DNA of 64,000 bases from Aquatica leii (lineage: Eukaryota > Arthropoda > Insecta > Coleoptera > Lampyridae). Below are positions 12,543 to 22,324 of the stretch, one piece after another. How positions within the stretch are numbered: position 1 is the stretch's first letter; every line of letters begins with the position of its first letter. The notes below the pieces were generated by a model. That model saw only the letters and a list, made by a program, of their open reading frames with translations, was not told where the DNA came from and searched no databases. The stretch spans positions 276,061,482 to 276,125,481 of the forward strand of contig CM069432.1 of NCBI GenBank assembly GCA_035610365.1, given 5' to 3'. Position numbers and translations under genes: made by a program.

Positions 12543-13645
12543 TAGGGGAACCCGGGGTTATGAGGCCACCTAAGATAATCGGGCCACATGTATTAGTTTA
12601 AAAAGTGCGCTTTTTTTCACGATCGCATACTGCTTTACCGACTCCTGATTACAACAATAAACAGTATAACAAACATCATTCGTGTGTGTACATTAGTTTC
12701 CATTTTATAAAGCAAACATTGTATTAGTGTATTTCGATCTATCGTTAGCGGGAATAAAATGTGAGCAAATAAATAATACATTTAAGAGATAATAAATTAA
12801 TTCTTTTTTATTTTTAATAACGGTATATTGTAACATAGTTTGTAACGTGTTTGATTATTTTAATATATATTATAGGTTAAATTTTATGGTGTTTTCAAAT
12901 TTGTACATAAAGGGGCAATGAGGCCATAGGTGACTTCATTGAATTTTTGTTTTTTTTGCTGCAGATGGTTCGCAATTACAAAAAGAACTACAGATAAAGC
13001 CACTTGGACTAAAGAATCAATGACAGAGGCCTGTGCCCAGGTTGCACGTGGAAGAAGCGTAAAAAGTGTAGCTAAGGCCTTTCACACCTAGAACCCCTCT
13101 TCGAAACCAATTAAAAAAGGCAATTTCTCAAGACCCTAAAATGGACAAACACTGTTTGATGAAACCTAAGAAGCAGAGCTTAAGAATCATATTTTATTAC
13201 TGTCAAAATTATATTTTGGTGTCACAACCACTCAAGTAAGGCAGATGGCGTATGAATATGCCAAACAGAATAAAATCAAAAATAACTTTAATAAAATTAC
13301 CAAACTTGCCGGGATAGGATGGCTCTCCGGATTCTTAAAACGTTGTGGTGATATATCATTAAGAAAACCAGAGCACACCAGCCTCAGTAGAATATTGGGA
13401 TTTAATAAAGATGACGTTTCAAAATTTTACAAAAATCTCGAGGAGGTGTACGAGAAAACAAGTTTCCAGCATCTCGAGTCTTCAACTGTGATGAAACAGG
13501 AGTAAATATAGTTAGAAGTGCTTTAAAAATACTCGCAAAGAAAGGCCAGAAGCAAGTTGGTCTTATTTCCAGTGCTGAGCGAGAAACAAACACCACAGTC
13601 GTATGCTGCTTTAGTGCAGCAGGACTTTATGTTCCGCCTATGTTT

Positions 13646-13669
13646 GGGCCTTTCTCTACTAACAGGAAA
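13646..13669 (+). repeat. Left terminal inverted repeat of element C
   Basis: Starts GGGCCTTTCTCTACTAACAG. It is matched by the complement of 19839-19862 with a single mismatch. Confidence 0.88.
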
Positions 13670-13827
13670 ATCATGGTCCAAGCATTTTTTTTTAATTTTT
13701 TGGCTATATTAATGCATAGTTTTGTTTATTAAAGCACATAATATATAACCTGTTATTTAAGGAGCCAAACTTATTTAATATTTAGAATCATAATCATTTC
13801 ATAAATTCGGTCTAACAGCCACTAAAA

Positions 13828-15239
13828 ACAGTCCTCTGTTATGTCCTAATTCCGGATCGAGTATGATTCGGTTCGGTTTTTATTAGTTGTATTTAAAAAT
13901 GTAAAATCTTATAACTCTATAAACATAAAGAATATTGAATGCAGGTGAACAAACAACAATTATAATTTTAGAGTATTTTTTAGTACTAAAAACTAGTGTT
14001 CGAATTTCGTCCATACATTTTTTGAACAGTCCTCTGTCACAATTTGAATATATCGCACCACAAAAATACAGTCTGGTACAACTCGGCACCGCCGATTCGG
14101 CGCCGCCAACTCGGCACTGATCATTTCGGCCTCAGGACAACTCCGTCAGGACATCTTGGCGCCAGCCAATTCGACGCCGGCCAGCTTGGCACCGATGTAA
14201 TGCGAATTCGTCTTAGATAACGTTATAATAAAGGAAAAAATGGAAACTAACAATTAACCTTGAGGAGCTCTTATCCACCCATTTTTGTAATATTCATTAT
14301 TTACTGTTCGTTAATTTAATTGCATATTTACAAAATGTATGACTATTGGTGTAGATTATGTAATTGCTGCGAATTTTTAAACAAATGTTTAAGCCTGTAT
14401 GGCTGTATTAAACAATGTAAGATAACCACGAAAAATTCAATTCTTCAAAATAAGAAATATTACCAAACTTTCCGTTTATTACATTGTATTTTTAGATGCT
14501 TCAAAGGTTGTACACATATCGAAGATGCATTATTATTTACATAAATACATTGCTTAAATATTTGTTTAAAAATTCGCAGCAATTACATAATGTACACCCA
14601 GAGTAATACATTTTGTAAATATGCAATTAAATTAACAAACAGTAAATGATGAATATTGCGAAAATGGGTGGATAAGAGCTCCTCAAGGTTAATTGTTAGT
14701 TTCCATTTTTTCCTTTATTATAACGTTATCTAAGACGAATTCGCATTACATTGGTGCCAAGCTGGCCGGCGTCGAATTGGCTGGCGCCAAGATGTCCTGG
14801 CGCCGAAATGGTCAGCGCCGAGTTGGCGGCGCCGAATTGGCGGCGCCGAATCGGCGGTGCCGAGTTGTCCCTTTTTGAAGCTCTATTGTGGTTACATTGG
14901 CGTGAAACGGAACGTTAACAGTCTGCAGTTTGCTTCGTCGCCATGCTAAAAAAGTCGCCGCTATTTTGCGCAGTGACAACTCCACATCTGTGTGGGAGCC
15001 ACGCTTATGTAGTGTTGAATGAACATTCTTCTGGTAAGTCTATTTTACGGTGTTTTATGTGCTATAATTATATTTATTTAAGAAAAAAATTGCTCATATT
15101 TGATAATTTATACCTATTTCTGTGTTAAGTAATATTTGAACTGATATATGAGGTTTTTACGTAAAAATAACAGTCCTCTGTGCAACAGTCCTCTAGAATT
15201 TTATAACACAGACGATTGTTCAATGTGACAGAGGACTGT
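13828..15239. repeat. ACAGTCCTCTGT motif repeats, 5' side of element C
   Basis: The 12-mer ACAGTCCTCTGT occurs at 13828-13839, 14026-14037 and 15170-15181. A shortened copy is at 15185-15194 and an inverted copy at 15228-15239. The outer ACAG and CTGT are palindromic. Repeated subterminal motifs are commonly transposase binding sites; that role is inferred here. Confidence 0.7.
14075..14871. mobile_element. GC-rich foldback (long inverted repeat) element inside element C
   Basis: Two arms of about 300 bp are near-perfect inverted copies: the left runs in from GACAACTCGGCACCGCC at about 14077 and the right ends with its complement at about 14871. The outer part of each arm holds tandem 15-17 bp units of the type TCGGCGCCGCCAA (GC-rich, with many GGCGCC palindromes). 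The inner part is AT-rich (GAATTCGTCTTAGATAACG). The central loop is about 150-200 bp. The left arm carries a short extra duplication (CAACTCCGTCAGGACA). No coding capacity and no target duplication could be settled. Open frames within it are by-products of the repeats. Confidence 0.85.
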
Positions 15240-15497
15240 TTTATATGACGTCCGTGTATTTTTTTAATATTCTTTATAGTCTGCACTAACCTACTGCTTG
15301 CCGATAGCCTCTTTCTTTCTTAGATTGGCCTGTCACGCTAATTCAGGTCTTTTCTTTTCTATTATTATGGATTTTGGAATATAAAATAATACGTACCTAG
15401 TAACTACTTATGTTTTTAAACCCGTAGCTCCCAAACGAGTGGACCGATTTGCATGCGGTTTTTTTAAATATTGAAAGTATGTTTTATTGTTTTAGTA

Positions 15498-18042
15498 ATG
15501 CCACCAAAGAAGAAACCTAAAACCAAAGAAGAAATAAAAGAGCAGAAACGAATTGCAGAAAGATTAAGATATAAGCTAAAAAATGATCCTGTAAAAAAAG
15601 AGTAATTGAAGGAAAAAGAACGACGAAACTACCAAAGAAAGAAGGAAAAAGGTACAAGAAAGTCAGTTAAAGATATGAGTCGACGTGAACACAAAGCTGT
15701 GACTAAAGAATGGAGAAAGCACTGTGCTACCTATCGCGCAAAAAAAAGTTTAAAAAGAAATTACCAACAATTTTGTACGAGAAAATACGCCCGAATCCGA
15801 AGGTTCACCTTCTCCTCAAAGTTCTGTCTCTTCATCAATACTACCTATGATCACTCCACGTAGTGATGCAAGTAATGCAAGAAAGCGTAATGCTAGAAAG
15901 AATCGTGACAAAATTAGAAAGGAGAAAGACAAAAAGATCCAGTATTACAGAAAAAAATCCGAGAAGTATAGGAAGAGATTAAAACGTTTGGAAAAAGCTA
16001 AGACAAAGGAAAATGTAGACACACCTAACAATAAGCTTACCAAAATGTGTGATTCGCCAGAAACTCGCAGAGAAGTAGTCAAAAAGGCACTATTCGGTGA
16101 AATGTTGAATGCCCAGCTGAAAGAAAACTATGTTAATTTAAAAACCTGCAAAGAAAAACAAATATTCGGACAGGTCGAGTCTGGTAAACTAATACACAAG
16201 TTCAAGTTGTGGCGAAGCAAAGATAGTTTTATATCTTATAAAACAATTCAGAAATCAGCGCGTCAATCAGTTTTAGTACCCAAGCTTCGGACTCGTAAAG
16301 ACAACGAGAATACCTGACCAGAAAAGGGGTTAAAAAACAGAAAAGATATCAATCGGATAGCATCGCAAATTTATACAAGAAGTTTCAAGCTGAACATTTT
16401 AAAATAAGCTACACAACGTTTTGTTGTCTACGTCCTTTCTGGGTCATAACACCAAATGTAAACGAACGTGACACGTGCTTGTGCATAAAGCACGCGAACA
16501 TCGAGCTGAAACTGTCAGCATTGCACAGGCGAAGAATTTTGACTTACAATAGTCACACTACACTGCTTCAAAAGACATGTTGTAATCGCTATGACGAGCT
16601 ATGTTTGTCACGAACCTGCCACAGCTGTATTGACAAGAATCCTGACTACAGAGAATTTGATGACAGCAAGCCTATTGATTTTAAAAAATTGATATCCGAG
16701 AAACAAACTTACAACGACCCCAAGACCAAGAATGCTCGAACAGTTACCAAATACCTAAAGAAAACGTTCACGGTTTGCCCTTGAGAACTAATAGAGCATT
16801 TAGAAGCCTATTTTTAACATGAGAGAAACATTACTCATCCATACAATGCTATCAAGAAATACAAGCAAAACCTTAACGACGAAGACGCTATCATACATAT
16901 GGATTTTTCAGAAAATTATTGTTCTAAATACAGTCAAGAAATACAAGCATTTCATTTTGGAGGCTCGAGACTTCAGCTAAGTCTACATACTGTGGTAGTG
17001 TATACCAAAATCTCTATCAAGTCTTATTGTACCGTTTCCGAAAATCTCACACATTCACCAGCTGCAATATGGGCACATTTGCGGCCAATCTTTAAAACTA
17101 TCTCACATAACATAAAGAGCACCCACTTCGTCAGCGATGGACCCGTAACTCAATACAGAAACAAAACGATGTTTTACATCCTGGGATCAAGGCTTCAACA
17201 AGAGGTTCTAAATGTGAAGAAGTTTACCTGGAATTATTTAGAGAGTGGCCATGGCAAAGGGGCCCCTGATGGCATTGGAGCGACCTGCAAGAGAACCGCT
17301 GATGCCGTCGTCGCTACAGGAGGAGATATTGATAGCTTGGAATCATTTGTAGAGGCCATTCAACGAAGATGTCCCGCAATTACCTTGTTTACAATCGACG
17401 GTAAAGCTATCCAAGAATTGACAAACGACCTTCAGAATGAAGCAGTTAATTTAAAAAGCTTAAATGGCACTCTAAAAATACATCAAGTAAAGGCTGAAAT
17501 ATGAAGAAGTCCTCTGGAATCGGCTCCAAGTACCGTTAAACTCATAATGAAAAGTTTAAGTTGGCGAGTGCCAGCATTTCAATTTAGGAGTGTTAGAGTG
17601 CAAAAACGAGACAAAACTTAACGTAGATGATATTTACACAGACTCTGAAAGTGACAACATGAACAACCCACAGGATTCCACAATGGAGACCGACGACGCT
17701 GCACTGGCTGGACATAGTTCAATCAACCAGCAGAATTACACCATCGGTGATTACGTCTTGGTTAAATTTATAGTAAGAAACACTGAATATCGTTATGCTG
17801 CGGTAATCAATAAGATAGACACGGAAGAAGGCAAACTAACAGTAACCTTCTTAAAAATTTGTGATGACAAAGGTCACACATTGTTACAAGCTTTTTGGTT
17901 TTACGAACCTTGCACGGCCAACTCACAACAGTCGGGAGTAGGGGAGGTTCAAAAAAACACACAGAAAATATGCTTAAGGGCGCCAGAGCTGATCCAACGT
18001 AATGCTTCTGTCTCGCTCACGACAGACGGTTCAAACTTGTAA
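15498..18042 (+). pseudogene. Element C transposase-like protein, broken
   Basis: The ATG at 15498 (MPPKKKPKTKEEI) follows an acceptor-like TTTTAG, and a 5' exon may lie near 14943. Order: a very basic, probably coiled N-terminus (in-frame TAA at 15603-15605, frameshift near 15780), a Lys-rich helix, then LYKKFQAEHFKISYTTFCCL and a cysteine/histidine cluster RDTCLCIKHAN with further Cys near 16580-16640, likely zinc-binding. The core follows: MDFSENYCSKY (16899), FVSDGPVTQYRNK (about 17135) and LESGHGKGAPDGIG (about 17240), a plausible D, D, E triad. The tail at 17590-18042 has an acidic linker and an SH3-like stretch (YTIGDYVLVKFIVRN). In-frame stops at 16782-16784 and about 16816 and frameshifts near 16317 and 17504-17590 break it. 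The family is frequent in arthropods but its enzymology is unknown to me. Confidence 0.75.
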
Positions 18043-19640
18043 CTCAATTGAAGGTTCGTAATCCTTATACTCGGCTGATCGAGTAGCCCAAATTAGTTAG
18101 TAGGGAACAATAACCACAAGAGAGAGAATTAACCAAAGAGCTTAACGAATTTAATCACTTTAAGATTATAGTTAGCAAATATCACAGCTTTAACTTAGAG
18201 TAGCATAATAATCCTTATACATTGAATTCTGAAATCCTAAATACTAGGAGAATTAACAATAAGCATGAACAAGTGTAGTATACTTTGATTTCGCAACAAG
18301 TAAATTTATAGAATTATGTAGAAGATTTAGTATGTGATTGCCTGCAGTATCGGCAACACACAACACACATTTAAAGTAAATCGAAGTAAGTATTCTTCAC
18401 CCACACACAGTATGCGATACAGTAACATTGATTTTACAGTAAAATCAATGATTATAATCACCTTATTGGTAGCTACACATTACATATATTTACGAGCGTT
18501 AATATGAATCAAAATTTTATGAGTAATTTTTCGTGACAACCATATACACAAAAATCAATTAAAGTAACTCACCCGAAGTCCAGCTTCCACTAGCGTGAAG
18601 AAAACGTTTTCCCCCTCTAGTCGCCTGTAATAAGCATTAACCACAAATCGTGTCACACACCAACTCACAAAGAATATTTAGCTAAAACAATTAGTATTAA
18701 TAATTCATTAAATATGTATAAAAACCGGTGTATCGACTACTGTACGCAGCGAATCAGAACAGGTGGCTGATAACACAATCAACGTCTGCCTTTAGTATTA
18801 AATAGGACTCCAGTATATCGAGTCAGATAAGTCGTAACGTATAACAGGTGGCTGATAATCCAGTCGAGTAATACACGGGTAGTAACATCTCCCACGGTAA
18901 GGCTTATCGAGACCTCGTTTTCGTGGCGTAGTAACCGCCTTCCAAAAGCGTATGTGTACGGTAACGTGATTTCCTAGTAAGAATTACGATTCACCATTCC
19001 TTTATTTCAAACATACATGTGCTCGAAGCGAATAGAAAATGGCCTGTGACGCCTCAAATATTTTATGCACTTAATGTAATTACAATTGGATTTCCATTAT
19101 TCCGGATGGTATTGGAAAAAGAAATTACTCAAAACGTCCAGACCATTTTAGACAATCGACAGCTTCGAAAGTTTGTCGTAAAAAACTGACAGTCGCGACC
19201 AAAAATCGGTAGAGGGCGTCAAAACCCGAATCTAATTGTAATTCATCTACAGGGTATTCCGTAATGAAAATTTTGTACGTAACAACATTCAGAGTCAACG
19301 AAAATGATTTTTTCGATGTGTCCTTTGACCAAGTATTACGGAAGTTACCAAACCCAAATATTGCCCTAAAAGGGAAACGAATATTTTATTATTTTAATAT
19401 ATCTGTACCTGTTTTTGAGAAATAAGTTTGCATTGATAAGTAAACAAGGCTGATTCTTAGTACCTAAGCTTAATTTTGATTATAATTATTTTAGTTCGTT
19501 AGTTCGAGAGCTAAGGTCGCAATTTGTTCCTGATAAATATAAGTATTTAAATTCTGTATGTGTTACAGTAAAAGAGAATTTAGTTGATAACATTTAATAA
19601 TTAATATTGTGTTTTTCTTTATATAAACATTTCTCTAGGT
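18043..19640 (+). other. Non-coding 3' region of element C
   Basis: No open frame of note. Parts of 17880-19293 match the complement of 56290-55074 in colinear order, for example GAAGAAAACGTTTTCCCC near 18596, CAGTATGCGATACA near 18408 and TTTTGACGCCCTC (complement) near 19217. This shows the region is native to the element C family. It also holds two short direct repeats of AACAGGTGGCTGATAA (about 18758 and 18842). Confidence 0.65.
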
Positions 19641-19647
19641 GGAAAAA

Positions 19648-19678
19648 ACAGTCCTCTGGATGGCAAAACAGTCCTCTG
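19648..19678 (+). repeat. ACAGTCCTCTG motif pair, 3' side of element C
   Basis: Two copies, 19648-19658 and 19668-19678, spaced 20 bp apart. They match the motif family on the 5' side of the same element. Confidence 0.7.
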
Positions 19679-19838
19679 CCGCATTTTTTTACAAAATCGC
19701 CTATAATTCGAAAAATAACGGAAAATTAAAATGGTTTCTTGTTTATATGTATTTATATTATAACTATGTATCGACTAACATAATGATATTTTTAATTTTC
19801 TAGAAAAATGGGGTTGGGACAACTGTTAAATAGACAAG

Positions 19839-19862
19839 TTTCCAGTTAGTAGAGAAAGGCCC
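19839..19862 (-). repeat. Right terminal inverted repeat of element C
   Basis: Ends GTTAGTAGAGAAAGGCCC, the complement of the left end, followed directly by the second GTTT target copy. Confidence 0.88.
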
Positions 19863-21004
19863 GTTTATATTTAAGCGCCAACGAATGACTCCTCTATTGG
19901 AGAAGGATGGACCGCCAGATGCAATATACACTTGCTCAAAGCCTGGTTGGATAACCGAAAACCTTTTCTTAAAATGGCTCGAATACTTTCAGAAGACTAC
20001 CAAAGGTTCAGTAGAAGAACCTGTTCTGCTAGTGTTGGACAATCACTGTAGTCATGTTTTCTTGTCGTCTTTTAATTTTTGCAAAGAAAATGGCATTGTT
20101 GTGGTATCTCTTCCACTCCACACCTCTCATCGGCTCCAGCCACTGGACCTCGTCTTTTTTGGACCTCTCAAAAAGGCAATTAATCGTGAATTAGAGCTTC
20201 ACCTAAAAACCAATCAATATGAAAGAGTGGGGCAATACGACATCGCTGGTATTTTTAAATCGGCAAGAGTGTCATCAGTTGAGAAAGTTATAAAAGGGTT
20301 TGAGTGCACTGGCATTTTTCCTTTAAACCCAAATATTTTTGACGAAACGGGTTTTATAGCTTCTTCAGAAAATTTGGATGGTACCGTTGAGAAATTAAAT
20401 TTAGACGTTTTCTCAGCATCAAACCCAGAAGTTGAAGCTGGGCCATCAAATTAGGACGCTGTTGCTGGGCCTTCCAATTGTAAACATGCCTTTGCAGTTC
20501 TAAATGTTGAACGTCAAGTTACAATAGCCCAAATAACGCCAATTCCAAAAAGGACCAGAAAGACAAGACTAGTCCGAAAAAGAGGGTCTTCCAAAATCTT
20601 AACGGCAACACCGAACAAAGAAGAGCTTATAGAAAAAACTTTAAAAAGAGAAAACAAGGAAAAAACCGTAGAAAAACAACAAGTTTTGAAAGTTAAAAAG
20701 AGGGTATTCAATAGTTCCTTGCCAGATTCTTCCGCTGAAGGAAAGAAGGTACATAAAACCGTACAAAAACAAATAGTTTTGAACGTTACAAAAGTGTATA
20801 CAGTAGTTCCTCATCAGACTCTTCAGCTAAAGTGGAGTTTGATGATGAAGGTCTACAAGATCAGGATAGTTCGGATGATGAACTTTAGTGCAGGATGATG
20901 GAGGACCTATCGAAGTTCTCTCTGTCCAAAGACGAATTCAAATGTCACACAATAAACAATTAATGAGGCAATCTTTTTTAAGGTGGCCCGATAGGTCTCC
21001 CCTA

Positions 21005-22010
21005 CTGAAGATTTTTTAAAAGTTGTGAATTTAATAAACCTAGAAGATACAAAAAATGACCAATAAACAAATCTTGAACTAGAAAAAGAAAAACTTACAT
21101 TTGAAAATGAAATTTACTATAAAAACATGAGAAGAAAAAAAACTGAGCAATCATTAAACAAATTTGCGATGAATACAAAGTTTGTATAAAAAACAAATCA
21201 AGGAGGAAGTCGAAATATGGTTTAATGTCACATTTAGGTCCAGCAACACGTCCATTTGAAATTATATCTATTGATACCATTGGAGGATTTGGAGGATCAC
21301 GTTCGACAAAGAAATACTTACACCTTTTGGTCGATAATTTTACAAGGTATGCTTATATTCTATGTGTAACTCAAAATTACAATATTGAAATGGTGTTAAC
21401 GGACCAATACTCTGGTATAAATTCTAAAGAATTTAAAGAATTTTTGAAAAATGAAAACATAAAAATAGTTTTCACTGCTGTAGATTCACCATTTTTGAAT
21501 GGGCTCAATGAAAGACTAAATTAAACTTTAGTTAATAAGATAAGATGTAAGATAAATGAAAGTGATAAAAAAATAGCATGGACTACCATTGCACATAAAT
21601 GTGTAGAAAAATACAATGAAACGGATCATACAATTACAAAATTTGCCCTAATATACCTTTTGGAAGGTGAAAATATTAATATTTTACCAATTGAATTGAA
21701 ATTAAGATGCACAAAAGATCTGGAAAGAGATAAGAAAATTGCTCTGGAGAACACAATAACATCTCATCATTATAATAAAAAAATATTCGACCGATATAGG
21801 GAAGAACATAAATTGGAAGTGGGAGACAAAGTATACGTGGAAAACGGAAATAGATTAAATAGGAAGAAAATGGATGAACTGAGAATTGGACCATACAAAA
21901 TTATGAAGAAGATTTCTAATTCAACCTATGAAGTTGATACCGGACACAAGAAAACAGAGTCCAATTTCTACCACATTACGAAAATATCTCCAGTGTATGT
22001 TAGTAGATAA
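21005..22010 (+). pseudogene. Gypsy fossil: integrase
   Basis: Integrase core pieces are readable: PFEIISIDTIGGFGG and YLHLLVDNFTRYAYIL (21240-21360), VLTDQYSGINSKEFKEFL (21390-21455), then a C-terminal part with LEVGDKVYVEN and a GPY/F-type module (RIGPYKIMKKI, about 21880) ending at 22010. This fits a Ty3/gypsy integrase and is fossil. Confidence 0.85.
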
Positions 22011-22052
22011 AAACAATTACATACATTATTACATGCAATTGTTATTCTCCCC

Positions 22053-22074
22053 GGGGGTGGGGGGCTGGGGGAGA
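22053..22074 (+). promoter_or_regulatory. Polypurine tract next to the right LTR
   Basis: A run of G tracts (five, six and five G's) ending GAGA directly before the LTR start TGTAAAG at 22075. This is where plus-strand DNA priming occurs in LTR elements. Confidence 0.75.
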
Positions 22075-22324
22075 TGTAAAGAAAACTACCTTATCCATGT
22101 ACAAGGCTCATGGGATACATAAGGTCTAAAGTTTTTCTTTTTGACATTTGTCTAATTGCGAGATTTTGTGAAAAATTAATTCTAGATATAAGTTGTTGAA
22201 AGATATAAGGACTTTAAATGTTGTTTTTTTTTAATTTTTAGGTTAGTTTTTGTTTTAGATATAAAATGAATTTGTTGAATAAAAACTTTAATTTTTAGAG
22301 AAAAGCAATTAAGTCTTTGATTAT

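Larger units (their letters stand above)
13646..19862 (+). mobile_element. Element C: 6.2 kb DNA transposon inside pogo-2
   Basis: Termini are 24-bp inverted repeats beginning GGGCCTTTCTCTACTAAC (13646 onward; complement ending at 19862) with one mismatch. They are flanked by GTTT at 13642-13645 and 19863-19866, a 4-bp target duplication. The insertion falls inside pogo-2 transposase coding sequence. One degenerate gene lies at 15498-18042. The motif ACAGTCCTCTG recurs near both ends. A foldback element lies at 14075-14871. I cannot name the superfamily: the 4-bp duplication and DDE-like motifs suit several little-studied eukaryotic cut-and-paste groups. A second partial copy lies inverted at 55035-56290. 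Confidence 0.85.
12965..20898 (+). pseudogene. pogo-2 transposase, split by element C
   Basis: The ATG at 12965 (MVRNYKKNYR) directly follows an acceptor-like CTGCAG. An N-terminal Psq-like region is readable through several stops and shifts. The open block at 13245-13505 carries the second helix-turn-helix and linker, then a first-Asp region (FNCDETGV-like, read across a frame change near 13490), then [13 protein letters not shown]. Element C interrupts between 13645 and 19863. The second half is clean at 19885-20454: VLLVLDNHCSH and LQPLDLVFFG, whose Asp are 35 residues apart, followed by the usual acidic C-terminal tail that decays after 20454. About eight lesions besides the insertion. 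Confidence 0.85.
12545..21002 (+). mobile_element. Second pogo-family transposon (pogo-2), itself invaded
   Basis: Left end GGGGAACCCGGGGTTATGAG.. and right end with complement GGGGAGACC..GGGCCACCT, flanked by TA at 12543-12544 and 21003-21004. The inverted ends share GGGGA and GGCCACCT with internal gaps, so they are diverged. Gypsy RNase H sequence precedes it and gypsy integrase sequence follows it. Removing the 6.2 kb insertion at 13646-19862 leaves about 2.24 kb, a normal size for a one-gene pogo element. Confidence 0.85.

Noticed and set aside
14693-14878. A Gly/Ala/Arg-rich 61-residue frame
   Set aside because: Produced by the GC-rich tandem units of the foldback arm.
19041-19293. An independent short dispersed repeat shared with 55074-55312
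   Set aside because: The match is one part of a longer colinear relation between element C and the inverted copy at 55035-56290, so it is better explained as native element C sequence.
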